NCBI RefSeq assembly: GCF_018812025.1
Contig: NC_063063.1
Coordinates: 2,038,001-2,102,000, forward strand
Length of the DNA stretch: 64,000 bases
Reading direction: 5' to 3'
DNA from: Megalobrama amblycephala
Taxonomy: Eukaryota; Chordata; Actinopteri; Cypriniformes; Xenocyprididae
Positions 1-12,935 of this stretch are shown here, one piece after another. The notes below the pieces were generated by a model. The model ran no database searches, had not been told where the DNA came from, and saw nothing but the letters and a program-made list of their open reading frames with translations. Position 1 is the stretch's first letter, and every line of letters starts with the position of its first letter. A program made the position numbers and the translations under genes.

Positions 1-824
1 TTATTTTTGTCATACTTTCTGCTTTTGTTTTGTAGATGAACGGTGTTTTCTCTATGCGTGTGCACTTACATCCTATATTTTTGTTATTTTTTTGTCCATC
101 ATCAAGGTGCTTTTAAGTCGTGGAGCCCTGGTACATATGACATAATGCACAGGAGCTGTCTACTCCTTTTCCTGCCAGGTAATGAACGAGCTTTAGCTTT
201 TAACGAAGTTCTTACCCAGGCAGGAGTTAAACCAAACTAAACAACATATATCAGGAGCAGCGCCGGGCATCTCGCCACAATAGATAAATGTAGAGGGAGA
301 GAGTGACACTTTTGAGACGGACAGCTGAGGAAAAAGAGACTTAGGAACAGATGAAAGGAGAGGAAGAGAAAAGGACAACTGAGTTTTAAACAAACCTTCA
401 TTTAGTAGTGCTAGTGATCACTTACATATGTAAAGAAATCTCTGAAGACTTACACACAATGTGTGAATGCTCATTCATAAAATTTTCAGCTTCTTCTGCT
501 CCTTGCCTGTTCGTTTGTTACATATTTTGATGATGCTTTCAACCATCAGTAATAATGTATTTTTAATGCATTCCACAGATTCACACCAAAATTGAACAGA
601 AAATTCAGGAGTGAAAAGGATATCAACCTAGTTGTGAGACCACAGGTTTCTATATTTTTTAAATGGGTTTTGCCTTTAATTCAGCAAATATAAAAGAGAA
701 GTATTGATGTCATGATACTGGATACAATATTGATATTCAATACCATGCTTAAAAAATTGCCACAACATTAAGGGCAAAATATCTGAACAATAAATTAAGC
801 CAAAAATCAAAAATTTCAGCTAAG
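1..824. other. Non-genic AT-rich DNA
   Basis: I see no recognisable gene, RNA gene or classifiable repeat here. The small open frames lack domain-like composition, and no splice-flanked exon is evident. The stretch ends at the TTAA site of the first inverted-repeat element. Confidence 0.5.
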
Positions 825-828
825 TTAA

Positions 829-1193
829 AGTCAAGATTTCATGTCGGCATGAAACGGAAGTCTAAATCGTCTTTTCTTCCCTATTGTGATGTATATATGC
901 GAGAGAAACGGCTTCTCAAACAAGAACAAATGTAGGGCGGGGCTTGATTTTGTCTGTGGGGAATTGATTGGATGGTTGTGGTTTGCTATTGGTAGATCTC
1001 ATTTGAGTGACAGGTTGCTCCGCCCTCGTCATCAGAGAAGAGAAGAGATGCTGCTGTAAGAGGGAGGGAAGTTATTTTGATTAAAGTTTATGAGGCACAT
1101 AAATTAACACAAAAATAATAATGTTGTGCACAGATGAATCGTTCATACTGCAATATTCAGAAAAAAAAAAAAAATAAATAAGTTCATGTGACT
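829..1193. mobile_element. TTAA-flanked MITE (365 bp)
   Basis: A non-autonomous DNA element bounded by TTAA on both sides (825-828 and 1194-1197). Its ends begin AGTCA and end TGACT, so it has short terminal inverted repeats. The interior (about 930-1,080) has GC-richer text with a GGGCGGGGC motif and a GCTCCGCCC motif, which are partly complementary. No coding capacity is seen. From memory, similar text is common in cyprinid genomes. The TTAA target suggests mobilisation by a piggyBac-like transposase, but that is inference. Confidence 0.6.
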
Positions 1194-1197
1194 TTAA

Positions 1198-2017
1198 ACC
1201 CTCAAGCTTGAAAAGGTGACAGGGATCAGGAATTTACAGATTCGATCTTACAGAAGTGCATGTCAAACCCTTTTCCCATTGCTAATGTTTAAAACAAACA
1301 AATAAACAGAGCTAAACAGAACTCTGGGGACTCATGTATGATTCAGTAGATCTACAATAGAAAGACCTTTTAGTCCACCTGACCTGGACTGCCTCAAACT
1401 CTGTTGCTGCAATCGTAATGTTATGTTAGCCCAACCGAAACAGAGGCAAGTTAAGCAAGCAAGGCTTCATGCTAGGCTAGGGTCTTGAACTCATTAACAC
1501 ATTAGCTATCCAAACCCTTATGTGAAGCATTCAGATAACCAGTGTCTGCTCTCTTGACAATAAGTTGGAAGAGGGTTACATCACAACAGGAGAGCAGAGA
1601 CTTTCTCGGAAGAAACTCTGAAAACATACCAGTCCCGCTACAGATCCTCTCCTGTGGAGACCATATCGCTCTGGTAAAAACAAGGCCGGCAGTTTATGCA
1701 TTTTTGTCAATTATATCAGAGAGAGTATAAGGATAGGAGGAAAATGGTATTGAAGGAATCAGCTCGGCTGTAGGAAAGAAACATATTTTTACCTGTCAGA
1801 GTAGTACACAGCTCTCACCCATCATCTCAGCCCCTCCAACACCTCATTTCACCCATCATGGTGTGCTGCATCTTAACTTACAGACTTTTTTTTTTGCATG
1901 GCATATCTATTTTTTTATTGTATGTATTTGTGTTATAAATATTCTATATTTGGAGCATTTGTAAGTCAACACTATAATATTGTTTTCTGTACTGTAAGTA
2001 TTACATATTTTGTTCTG
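1198..2017. other. Non-genic DNA without classified features
   Basis: Ordinary complexity with a few poly-T runs. An open frame of 62 codons at 1,542-1,730 resembles no protein I know and has no supporting splice or start context. Nothing else is supported. Confidence 0.45.
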
Positions 2018-2019
2018 TA

Positions 2020-3290
2020 CACTCTAAAAAATAATGTGTTGGCTCAACAACAACAACAACAAAAAATTAAAGCAACAGTCTGCATAATTTTTTTTTTTTG
2101 AATTTACGTTCAACCAACAAGCTACACTGAGTTTTGAGGAACTCAATAATTTGTAGCTTCAACACATTTTTTTAAGTTCGTTACTCAAAAATATTAAGTC
2201 ACTACCAAAGTCGTAGCCCTGGAACCAGTTAATCTTATCTATTTCTGTTCAAATCAACAGCTATCATAGCACATGCTAATATAACTTATTTAACATGTAT
2301 ATTTAATGAAAAAGTAAGAGTCACTGGGATTATCTCAGTCATTTATTATAGAGTCAATGCAGTGTTTCATGTATCTACTCTTCAGCACAATGATAACGAC
2401 AAAAACTTTTAAATGTCAAACATAAAAGCATTGAACACTAACAGGTCTTTCCCTTTACTAAAACACGTGAAATAACACTTAATTTGAACATTTATTCTCA
2501 TTATTCAGTCCTAAGCAAAGCATGCTGGGAACTAGAAATCCACTGCCTAATTTCCAAAGTTATCAATATAATTTCATTAAAGGTGCTAAAGAGGATGTTT
2601 TGTTTTATAAATTTTTGCAATATTACTTGAAACTGTCTTTACTAACTGATAAAAGACTATTTATTAGGTGCACTGAAAGGAATAATATTAATATACATCA
2701 TCTGTGCACGATCATCACGTAAACGATTGGTCCTCTGGCTTGTCAATCACTGCCGTGACGTTCCTTGCGAGAGACGAGCGCAGCTGCGCGCTCCAGTAAC
2801 TTTCCACACTCCACAGGCGCCGCATGCAATGTTTTTGTCAAGAGACAGGAGTAACAACCTGCAGATTATGAGTTACCTGCGGTGAGTCCGACATAATGAA
2901 TCCACTAACACGACACAGCGAATGCCGGTGGTAAACACTCGTGTTCCAATACTCGTGCACGAGTTTTGGGAGGCGTTCCCTCGAAAAAATTCACTAACAG
3001 TCTTTGGTTTCTCAGTCGATGAAAAGATCCTCTTTAGCACCTTTAAGTTATTACAAATTATTATTATTATTTTTTTTAAAAGTCAATTAACGCAGAAATT
3101 TGAGTTTAAATTACAAACGATATTAAGTTGATGTAATGATCAACATTATTATGTCAAAAGAACTCTACAAAATATGTTTGCAACTTAAAAGGTTTAATTA
3201 AAACAATTAATTTGAATTTTTAACTTGCAACCATACATTTATTTAAGTTGTGGTAACAGCTCCCTTGAATACTTTTTTGAATAATTTCAG
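2020..3290. mobile_element. CACTCTAAAAAA-type MITE, left end, with nested insertion
   Basis: The left end CACTCTAAAAAATAATGTG follows TA (2018-2019). It matches the end motif of the copy at 35,469-35,926, which is also flanked by TA. The interior carries a CATGCTGGGAA motif (about 2,521) resembling motifs inside the copies at 12,936 and 47,600. The right end is poorly defined: a weak candidate is TACTTTTTTGAA near 3,270. A second element (2,581-3,042) sits inside. A TA target would suit a Tc1/mariner-type transposase; this is inferred. Confidence 0.4.
2581..3042. mobile_element. TTAA-flanked MITE nested in older element (462 bp)
   Basis: Flanked by TTAA at 2577-2580 and 3043-3046. The first 16 bases, AGGTGCTAAAGAGGAT, are repeated in inverted form at the right end, so the terminal inverted repeat is perfect over 16 bp. 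The interior (2,720-2,960) is notably GC-rich against its surroundings. No coding frame of note. It lies inside the CACTCTAAAAAA-type element and so inserted later. Confidence 0.7.
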
Positions 3291-3650
3291 CAATAAAGGC
3301 AATTTTTTCCCCCCCAAATTCTAAGAAATATAAGACTACTTTTAAAAGAATGACAACATTATTGTAATATTTGCATACTAAAATACAGTATGATTGGTCT
3401 TTACCTGCATTTATTTACTGACACAATTTTTTTTTAATACATTTAACTATATTTTGTACTCCAAAGACAGTATGGCATTTCTTGTAATAACAGCAGAGCC
3501 GATCTGATGGCATTTCATGTACTCACAACTTCAGTTTACAATGACTACAATGTAAACTTACCAATAAATGAAACACCATTTAATTTAATTTACGTGCTTT
3601 GCAAACGCTGATATTATTTAAGATATTTCTAATAGATATTTAATACTTAA

Positions 3651-4274
3651 AGGATTAGTTCAGAATTAAAATTTATTGATAACTTACTCACCCTCATGTC
3701 ATCCAAGATGTTCATGTCTTTCTTTCTTCAGTGGAAAAGAAATGAAGGTTTTTGAGGAAAACATTCCAGGATTTTTCTCCATATAGTGGACTTCACTGGG
3801 GTTCAACGGGTTGAAGGTCCAAATGTCGGTTTCAGTGCAGCTTCAAAGAGCTCTACATGATCCCAGACGAGGAATAAGAGTCTAATCTAGAGAAACCATT
3901 GGACATTTGTAAAAAAAAACCAAACAATTAAATTATATACTTTTTAACCACAAATGCTCGTCTTGAACTGCTCTGTGATGCTCCACGCATTACGTAATCA
4001 TGTTGGAAAGGTCACGTGTGACGTAGGCGGAAGTACCGCGAAAAAGGGTGAAAAACTCCATCCAACTTCAAAATCGACAACATTTTCTCCTCCTACAATT
4101 TAAAATTGTCAGACATCGTTTTTACCTTTTTTTTGTAAAGGCCGTTTGACTTAGTCTTTGCAGGTTTGCTTTGTAGACAATTAACACATTTGTGGTTAAA
4201 AAGTATATACGTTTTATTTTTTAGAAGGGTGAATAAATTATCAGGAAATTTTAATTCTGAAGTGAACTAATCCT
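3651..4274. mobile_element. TTAA-flanked MITE, AGGATTAGTTCA family (624 bp)
   Basis: TTAA flanks at 3647-3650 and 4275-4278. The ends AGGATTAG and CTAATCCT are inverted repeats that extend, with small differences, over about 30 bp. A second, right-truncated copy lies at 51,426-51,902 and shares long stretches such as the segment around TCCATATAGTGGACTTCACT. No coding capacity. A related repeat is very abundant in cyprinids as I recall. Confidence 0.75.
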
Positions 4275-4278
4275 TTAA

Positions 4279-6741
4279 ATCCCCCACTTTCTTAAATAGC
4301 ATCAGGAGGAAGTGAATTTGAAATGATCCTATACGATTAAATCTGATTACGAAAGGACTTTTTCATTTTCCAAAGAAATCATTTGTTAAGGAAATCAGCC
4401 AGGTCGCATTTCCAACAGCTCTGCTCTGTAGTAATGAAGTGTATGCTTTCTTAACTTGATTCTCACTAAACTGAGAAGAATACTAAAGCCTTAAAGCTTT
4501 TAATTAATATGAATGTGTTGGCTAATACATCCCCAGCAAACTTTACTAAACATTGCACACACGACAAAATGAGTATATGAAAAGACACAGACAGAACAAA
4601 CTCTTCGTTTCTTAGTTTATTATCGCAGACTCCTGACGCCATTACTGATTAATGCCAATCAATGAGAACATTATCATTTGTTTATTCATTTTTTCTCCCT
4701 CCCTCAAGGGTTGGAAGTCCATCCAAAGAATATAAACAGCCTTTAATTTCTGAGTCAGCATCTGCACTAATACAAGCCTCTTTTCCTGAATATCTCTCAG
4801 TTCGGGAGGTGGACGTGACTTGTGAAGCTTTGTAAATAGCGGAGGACACCCCATGACGAGGTAAGCTTTGAATGCATTACTGTAGTCCTGAGGAATGAGA
4901 GATTGTTTGTGTTTATAAATATGTCTTTGCTGGGTAATCAGTGTATGATTACAAGGTGCCACACGGAAAGACATACATTAACATCCACTCAAAGAACATG
5001 TCCAGTGGTCCATTACCCAGCAGCAGCAGCGTATGAATGTATGAAATATGTTTATGCATGCAGCATGTGTATTTATTGCTTCTTGGCCGGCTATGACAGG
5101 TTTTTGGAAAGTCAAACACATCTGAAAGGCCGCGTTGTTTGGTTTCCAAAAACCTGGTAGCAGATAAGCTCCGGGGTTGCCGTGGTAACATACCCGACCG
5201 GAGCCAAGGCCCAATTTTGGAAACCGCAAAATCAACAGAAGTGTGATGGACAGAAAAGGGAGTAGACGAGAAAGAAAGCAAGGTGTGTTTTTGAAAGCTC
5301 TTTAAAAGGGGGACACGAAACAAGCCTAAAATGGACCAAAAGATCCGCATCCATCAGTACAAGCCAAAGGTCATCGATCATCTGGACTATTTAAAGTCGA
5401 GCGACATGTTCTGGATGCATTAACTTAAATGCTTCTGCTGCAGTATGTTATATGAAAAATGTGTGGGGAAAAAGGTAACGTCATGCAACATTTAGCAAAA
5501 ACAGTTGTGAATGTATAATGTGAATGAATTTATTTTGGTTTAATACTTAAAACAACATAAAACCCCCGTTTCAAATGATTGTTTGAGCATCAGATGTGTT
5601 TCTATTTATATTTTGGGGGAGTAAAAGTAGGATCCAACAGTCTTAGACCACTTCTTTTTTTTTTTTTTGCACCATTTATATTCATATTTCAACTTCCACA
5701 TGACAAATATATACATTTATGTTGTGTCACGGTATATAGTTTTTCAAAATCATAAGTTTAAATAAAATATGAATTCATATGAAAGTTTCTGTCATTTTAT
5801 ATAGAAAATAAGTTTAAAAATGAGACCTTGTTTCATTTTGATTACTGATAAGACTTCTTGTTTTTCCTAATCATTTGTAGCATATAAAATTACCGATTTG
5901 GCACTAAAATGCTCAGATCAATTTTGCATTAAGTAGTTTTGATCCAATTACGACTGAAGTGAATTTAAGCAATGAAATGGTGAGAAAAAAAAAGAAAAAA
6001 GAAAAGAAACTGGCTGTGAGATTTATAGACAGAAAACAGAGCCACTGTGACAAAAACCTGAACCATCGAGTCAACGAAAATTCAACATATTTAAAAGTGG
6101 ATCAGGGAGTTATAAATTCAAAGCTTTTTCATAGTCTCTCCTCTCAGTGGGTGCAAGCAGTGCATGATGCCATCCCAATAAATTCACCTCAGAGCCATGT
6201 CGACGTGCTGTTTCATTTCCCCCGATGGCTCTGAAATTACGCCTCGTGTTTCGTTTCACTGCGTCTTACTGAACCTGAATCTGCAACCTCTCGAACCGAA
6301 GGTCCTGGTGTAAGAGAACTGACTTCTGCACAGTTACTCCTTTAAATATTTGAGTTATTTTGCTCAAATAAATATAATTAAATATATTTGTCAGGATAAC
6401 TCCCTTTGGAGTCACACACTAAAGAGAGATGAACAAGTAAACTATGTCTGCAGTAGTTTATCCGGCATTGGCGTTACGAGTTTATACTCTATCAGTGCTC
6501 CAGTTTTCCTGAAGAACTCGTGATTGTCAGTTTAATCAGTTCCCGGACGTTTACACAGGATCAAATCACAGAGGCTCATTTTTACAGAGCCAATTAGATC
6601 TACTAAATCAAATGTGCTTGTTTAGCTTTCCTCCTCTAATTTAGAGAGACAAAATCAATTAAAACCTGATACTGCTCAGGTCTCTTAATGAGCATACTAG
6701 CCAATAATTAGAGCTCTTGTTTACTTACAGACCAAACCTCT

Positions 6742-6743
<2 letters not shown>
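4279..6743. other. Non-genic stretch, no recognised repeat family
   Basis: About 2.4 kb without an identifiable gene. The minus-strand frame of 133 codons at 4,949-5,350 and its overlapping shadows show no motif, signal peptide or family resemblance. A block at about 6,500-6,730 has several ATTA/TAAT homeodomain-type cores (for example AGCCAATTAGATC and GCCAATAATTAGAGC) and moderate complexity, so it could be regulatory. That is a weak inference. Confidence 0.35.

Positions 6744-6798
<55 letters not shown>
6744..6798. repeat. (GT)n microsatellite
   Basis: About 27 uninterrupted GT units. It is followed directly by a unique-looking tail that recurs beside another GT array near 58,900 (GGTTCAGG and CCCCATGAGGAAAACAGC), so the array is part of a larger mobile or co-amplified repeat. 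Confidence 0.95.
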
Positions 6799-6799
<1 letters not shown>

Positions 6800-6900
6800 T
6801 TCAGGTATTCCCTGCGTATGGGGACACATTTTTTGGTCCCCATGAGGAAAACAGCCTGTAAATCACACTAAATTATTCTTTTTTAAAATGTAAAAATGCA
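6799..6900. repeat. GT-associated interspersed repeat, short copy
   Basis: Shares GGTTCAGG, a GTCCCCATGAGGAAAACAGC segment and the following AAACTAAATTAT-like text with 58,898-59,145. Both copies are attached to GT arrays. The second is longer and has a GT array at each side. The class is not recognisable from the sequence. Confidence 0.6.
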
Positions 6901-7204
6901 GATGTGATAAATAAGATAAAATGCAATAGATAAAAATGCAATGAAATTAATGTACTATATTTTATTTCGATAATGTTTTTTTATTTAATATTTTGTATTT
7001 TTAGAAGTGCACATATGTAATTTTGATCTCTTGGCAACACTTGGCAAATTATTGCTGAAGTGAAAAAAAAAGTTTTAAAATGTTAACTTAAAAGTTACAG
7101 AATTTTACGTTTATTGTTATGGAAAATGCACAAAAATAATATTTTCAATTTTTATATGCAATATATATTTTCAAAAACACATTTTACTCTAAAACTGCAA
7201 GAAA

Positions 7205-7480
7205 ATCAAAGCCTAAACTAGCTGTGTTCCAAATTTGAGCTTGATATCTTAAAAAATGAGCTTTTAGTAAGATTTTGTTTAGGTGCAGTACCAAAAGTTT
7301 CCACTAGATGAAATTCATCTCACATTCACTTCCAATGCACTCATTTTTGACTGCGAGGAGCACAAGTGTGACTATTTTTTTACGTCCATTTTGTGTGTGT
7401 GTGTGTGTGTGTGTGTTCACATAGCAAGTGGCAAAACCTTTACCAAGTTTCGTACAAAAAACAAAATGTAATTTTTTACC
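7205..7480. repeat. Probable interspersed repeat with internal (GT)n
   Basis: Text around 7,280-7,390 (fixed phrases such as TTTCCACTAGATG and GAGCACAAGTGTGACT) leads into a GT tract at 7,392-7,416 and a downstream tail about CAAAACCTTTACCAAGTTTCG. I recall similar text around GT tracts in other teleost sequence. No second copy lies in this window, so the call rests on memory. Confidence 0.35.
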
Positions 7481-8094
7481 AGAGGGTTATATTACTAATT
7501 CAACCAAAAAAATCTGAATCATAATTTTAATCATAATCATATCATTAATCATTTTAATCATGTCTTTTCGAAAACAATTTTTTATTGAATTTGATTGTTT
7601 TTTTTTTATAGATTTTTTTTTTTTTATTTCCACGCTCCTAATATAATTTTAAAATAACTAAAAACAAAAAACACCATAAATGTAGTCCAGAAGACTATAC
7701 TGAAAGTCTTCTGAAGTAATGCGATAGCTTTGTGAGATAAACAGACCAAAATTAAACTATCAAACAATATTTTGTGTCATGAACGTTTTAATCCAGTTCA
7801 CAAATCGGACTGAAATGAATTAAACGAATCACAGTTGTTTTTGAAAGAACAGTTCACTTAAAGGCATAATTTTCAATGAAAAAGTCTGTTCAACACATGA
7901 AGCTATCATTTGAATTACTGTTCGAATTATTTCGTTTGTTTGTGCATTCTTGCAGTTTAATAGATGTAAGTTGCAGTGTGAAGATTCTTCAAAACATTGA
8001 ATTCTTTGTATCACAGAAGAAAGAGAGTCACTCTGGTTTGGAACAACAACACTGAATTTGTTCTCCCATTTTAGTTAAATCATGGCTACGAATT

Positions 8095-8171
8095 TGTTCC
8101 CACTGTGAGACAAAAAGACACAATTACCTTTTTTATGTTTTATTCTGTGGCGGAAACGGCGTTCCATACTT
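8095..8171. repeat. Fragment of the TATGGAAG/CTTCCATA repeat family
   Basis: The text CACAATTACC, poly-T, then TGGCGGAAACGGCGTTCCATA resembles the right ends at 40,870 and 54,790, which finish CTTCCATA. Only the right terminal part is left here. Confidence 0.5.
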
Positions 8172-8712
8172 AAAGTCTGTTTCAGTAACCGGTTGAGGAG
8201 GAGAGGTGAGTAAGGTTTAGGAGATGGGAAACAAACAGGATTGAAGTCCACGGGGTGGCACTGCATATCTGTTACATTCAACCGCACAATCATCTGTTTC
8301 TGAGAAAAAATAAATAAATTGTGCGTCACCTGGCAGATCACCACACTGATAAAACTGCTTTTTGGGTTTGAAATCTGATTATCTCGGCTGGAGCTATTAC
8401 TCGACTTCACATTAAGAGCACTTTTTTCCTGAAGTACATTAGAGGTTGTCAGCTAATAGCCAGACGCGAAGACTGACGTACAGGTTAGTGCTCGTGTCAC
8501 TGTAAACAGAGGGCGCCTGACCAGCGGCTCCGGGTCTCAGGTGTCCCTTTAATTCAATTTGAAACCACTCTTCATAAATAAGCATACCTACATGCAGGGC
8601 CAAGAAACGTTATTCTCTCTGACACTTGCCATGATGTGTTTACTGCACTTATCTGGCTAACAGAGTCCAGAGTGGAGCGAGAGAGTCCATTTCTATAATC
8701 TTGAAATCTGTT

Positions 8713-8770
8713 AAAAAAAAAAAAAAAAAAAAAAACCCACCCACTCACTTTCTCACTTTTTTTTTTTTTT
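8713..8770. repeat. Poly-A and poly-T tracts
   Basis: A run of 23 A (8,713-8,735) is followed by a run of 13 T (about 8,758-8,770), which could pair as a hairpin. No retroposed gene is recognisable next to either run. Confidence 0.8.
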
Positions 8771-9339
8771 CTCATAAAACTTTGGGTGTTCACCAAGAAC
8801 TTAATGTGTGCACAGATGGTTAGTTAAGTCTAACCCATCAGCAACAGCAGTGCATATATAATAGTATGATAATTTCATGAATGCACAATTAATGTGATGC
8901 GCAGGGCATTATGCACTTTTCTCTTTTCTGAAGGGCCACTGGTGACGTGACTCATTTGGTATCTACTCAAGGCAAGATCAGCCATCTACATGGTCATAGA
9001 TTTTAGTATTATTATTTTTTAAATGCATTTCTTAGTAATGTCATTTTTGTTGTGCGTGCAGCGCACATTTACATATTCATCTGAACGTCGCTCTCAGCAG
9101 CGTGGACAACGTCAGGATGATTGTTAACAGTATATCACTGCAAAAGTATTTCCAAGTTCTTTTTACTTTGTAGCAAAGAACAAAAAATAACTTTGCTGTG
9201 AGTATATCGACCCCCAGTCTCTTTTACGTTACATGTGCATGTATGCGAACACGAGCGTTACGTTGCTGGCTGCAGTTCACTTAACGACCACCGGTGTCGC
9301 CATATGAACTCAGAAACCCTTGTTATTAGCGAAAAAGCA

Positions 9340-9475
9340 TGTTCATGTTAGTTCACAGTACATCAACTGCTTAAAAATGTATTAGCAAATGAAGGTTAAT
9401 AAATACTGTGCTGTAGAAGTATTGTTCATGTTAGTGAACATGTTAACTCATGTAGTTTACAAATGTTAACAAAAG
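9340..9475. repeat. Fragment of a GTTAGT/GTTAAC-rich interspersed repeat
   Basis: Phrases such as GTTCATGTTAGTTCACAGTAC and AAATGTTAACAAA resemble the interior of the TAACACTTTACAATAA-type element at 27,424-27,995, which has GTTCATTGTTAGTTCATGTTA-like text. The ends are not visible. Confidence 0.4.
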
Positions 9476-9537
9476 AATCCTGACTTTGAAAAGTGTTTTT
9501 TGCCAACAAAGCTTTTTGAATCGCTGTTATAATTTAT

Positions 9538-9545
9538 ATTTTGTT
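9538..9545. other. 8-bp target-site duplication, left
   Basis: ATTTTGTT, repeated exactly at 11,215-11,222. Eight-base duplications are characteristic of hAT superfamily insertion. Confidence 0.9.
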
Positions 9546-11214
9546 CAGTGTTGGGGAAGTTACTCTGAAACTGTAGTTTGACAAGTTACAAGTTACTCAT
9601 AAATAAAAGTAGTTAGGATATGGTCAAGCTACCCTTCTAAAAAAGTTTTTTGTTGTTTTGTTTTAACAATTACATTGTATATTACAAGTAACTGAATAAT
9701 TGTTAATGAAGAATGTTTTAAGTAAAATATTTGGGGTTTTAAACAACATAATGCAATACAATTATGATTTCAAAGAGTATTGTTTTATTGTGCAAACTAT
9801 TCAAAGACACAGTACAGTGAAGGAAATTCTAGATCTAATTCTAGTTGGGAAATTTTTGAACAATTTGCAAATAACATTTGCATTAAAATGTACACACATG
9901 TACTTTTATTTGTATGCCTAATATGTTGAAAACGTAAAACATTTCTTGTCTCATCACACTCAATGATGTGAATCACTTAAATGCCTATTTTAAATTCAAA
10001 ATGGCCATATTTGAGCAAAATATCAAGTAGTTTGCATCACTGGATGTTAGTTATGTTACAAAACAGTTGACGTATTAAATGTTTCACTATTTACATCTTA
10101 CATCACTCTCTTTAAACTGATGCTTCGAGCTGGAATTCACGCTCTGCTTCTGTGAACCGTAAACTCCGCCTACTTTGATTTGATTGGCCATCTCGATCAT
10201 TTTGACATTGACTAGTGCTGTTAGACTGCTGAGGAAGACCAGACTAAAAATGTAACTTTTTATTATCCATACAGAGCGGTGCGTAATGGAGTGCAGCAGA
10301 GGAATGCAAGAATTTCAAATATTCAGAGGGACAGTTTGGCCATTTCTAATTAATCGGGGGTGGATGTGTCCCCCTCAATGTCTATAGTGGTTACGGCCCT
10401 GCTCAAATGTATATCAAAGTACAAAATTGCTACAAATCTCACATCAAATCAAGAACAAAATAGGCTGTATTTAACAAATTGGATACACAGGAGTAGTAAA
10501 AAATGCAGGATAAACTCACAGCCCATGCAGTGATGAAACTCATTTACTGTGAATCATGAGCTGCTTCCATGAACACAGCACGCTTCGCTCTGAAACCCAC
10601 CGCAACCTATTTAATTACATCTCAGCCTTTGCCGTGTGATAAGCGCACTAAACTGTATCGTGATTTTGTTTTCTGTTCGATTGACAGAATGCTTTGCCTA
10701 AGCAATGGCACAAAACACTATGTTACTAATCTTTCAGGTTCATTACAAAACTGTGGCAGAACAGATTAAACTATGATAGGTCACCACTGTAATAAAATTA
10801 GAAACAGACATTTCATATAGAGTGCAATAAAGCAGGATAATCAATTTATATAATTATTCACCTGTATGTCCGAAGTCGTTGACGACTGTGTGTGAAGTAG
10901 ACTACCAACTCACACTTATACATCCATTACATAATCATCTTTTCTCGGTTAACTGTAAAGCCGCAACATGCGGTAAAGCCTCACTAGATGGCGGTAATGC
11001 ACAATTTTAGTTTGTGATCTAATAAGAATAAGACGCTGCGCTGCTTCAATGCATTACAGGTTTGCCAAAATGCAAGACGGTCATGCTACGCCGCTACTTG
11101 CTGGAAAAAGTAATTAGTTACTGGAAAAGCTATTCTGTTTTAAAAGCAACTGAGCTACTGTCAAGCTACTAATAAACATAGTTAAGTTAGTAACGTCGCT
11201 AATCCCCAACACTG
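9546..11214. mobile_element. Non-autonomous hAT element (1,669 bp)
   Basis: Begins CAGTGTTGGGGA and ends TCCCCAACACTG, a perfect 12-bp terminal inverted repeat, with GTTAC and GTAAC close inside. It is flanked by identical 8-bp ATTTTGTT duplications. These three features define the hAT superfamily. No transposase frame is left: the largest open frames (73 and 66 codons) show no hAT dimerisation motif. The exact duplication indicates no rearrangement at either junction since insertion. Confidence 0.9.
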
Positions 11215-11222
11215 ATTTTGTT
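11215..11222. other. 8-bp target-site duplication, right
   Basis: ATTTTGTT, the partner of 9,538-9,545. Confidence 0.9.
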
Positions 11223-12738
11223 TAAACATGAACTTTGCCTAATTTATAAGAAATAGTTCCATTATCAATCAACAAAACAGCCCTGTCGGTTGCATCATGC
11301 ATCAAATCATCAGTGTTGCATCAGAACTTAACCACACTAATGGTTCATTACAACTGTGATTTTTCCTTTCTGCTTTTGAAAAAAGAAAGCTGATTTGGCT
11401 CTGACCTCATTCTGCATGGCTACAGTGTATGTAAACACGTGCGCTTATAGACCTCAGGACTCCCTCCCTCTGCTCTTTACTGGCTGCGCAGTGACCAGGC
11501 AACCTTCCGTTGTGTTCAACAATAGAGACGATGGACGAGCTTTCTCCCTCACTGACTCATGTAATCGGGTCACGGACTGACCCCTTGGAGGTCATTCAGC
11601 ACATAAAGCCAAACTACCAAACCGCCAAAAAACAGACGCCTCATTCCCTGTTGGACTTGACCCAGTTAGGCCCATAATATGAGGAAAACCCTGATTGCTG
11701 CTCACTTGGACTCGTGTTCGGACTCGATTCAGTGAACGTAGATGAAAGGTGATGGAAGTTTCTGCTGATTTTTAATTGGAATCACAATGTATGGATGGGG
11801 TTTCTGAATCATCCAGAAGCTCATCATCAGAACAATTCTCTGCTTTCCTGGAACATCCGAGAACAAATTGCCTGGAGAAAATAAGTTCCTTACTCACCAT
11901 TTAATGACTAATAGAGCAATTTAATTGTTAACCATGCCAAAATGTGGATTAATATCAATGCTCTCTATTGGATACTGATAAAGTTGGTGGGTTTTTGTGT
12001 TGCAGGGTTGCTGTGGCAATAAACTGGCTCACAATATAAGAGACCTCCCATGTCCATGGCAGCCAAGTTTATTGTAAAAACGTTGCCACCTTCGACAGAC
12101 CACATGCTCTGTTATTTGTTTGGATAAGTCTGTAACCCCGTCCATCACAGCTGTGCTGAGTTCCCAGGAAGAAAAGAAAAAGTCAAAGCTGTCAGATAGA
12201 AACAGAAGCTTTGTGGCTTTTAAAATCTGTGAATTTGTGAAGGGATATCTAAGGTCGTCCAGTGCTCCAGCTAATCGAAACCTGACAGTACCTTTCCAAC
12301 AGACATAACGGATTGTATTGGGGAAATGGTTCTGGCCGCTAAGTAATGGGTTTCCTCCCCAGCGAGGGATGGGAGTCAAAAGCGGCATCATTCACCTTGC
12401 CCGCTGAAATCCGTCACCTAACATCATGCAAAAAAAACAGCTCTAATGGTTTGAGTAATGCTCAGGGGCGGGTGTGCCTTAATTGGGAATTAAGTGCTCT
12501 TAGTGTGCAGCTTTCTGCTGAGGTGGACAGAACAGAACAGACATGTGAAATCTGGCCAGCCATTACGAGACTGCAAACATGAATTCATCTGGGAGGGGAA
12601 AATATGGAAAATGGCCACAGTTTGGGGCTGTTTAACCTTTACTTGTTACTTATGCAATTATAATCATTTATGGAATTATTGAATCGTTGAAGAAGCATCT
12701 TCATGATCTCTCTCACTTTGAAACAAGAATATATACAC
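11223..12738. other. Non-genic stretch
   Basis: No gene recognised. The block at about 12,040-12,600 has higher complexity and several overlapping open frames (up to 120 codons on the minus strand, 12,029-12,391). None resembles a known protein and no convincing splice sites bound them. It may be a conserved non-coding element, which only alignment to other fish would show. Confidence 0.35.
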
Positions 12739-12935
12739 TATACTACTTTTATTCTACAAGTGTGCATTAAATTGATCAAAAGTGACAGTAAAGATGTTTA
12801 TAATGTTACAAATTATTTCTATTTCAAATAAAATGCTGTTCTTTTGAACTTTCTGTTCATCAAAGAATCCTGAAAAAATAAAATGCATCACTAAATTTCC
12901 ACAAAAATATGAAACAGCACAACTGTTTTCAACAC

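Noticed and set aside
4949..5350. 133-codon minus-strand open frame
   Set aside because: No domain, no family resemblance, overlapping shadows on both strands, and no splice or promoter support.
10569..10769. hAT transposase remnant inside the 9,546-11,214 element
   Set aside because: The 66-codon frame shows no hAT dimerisation or catalytic motif.
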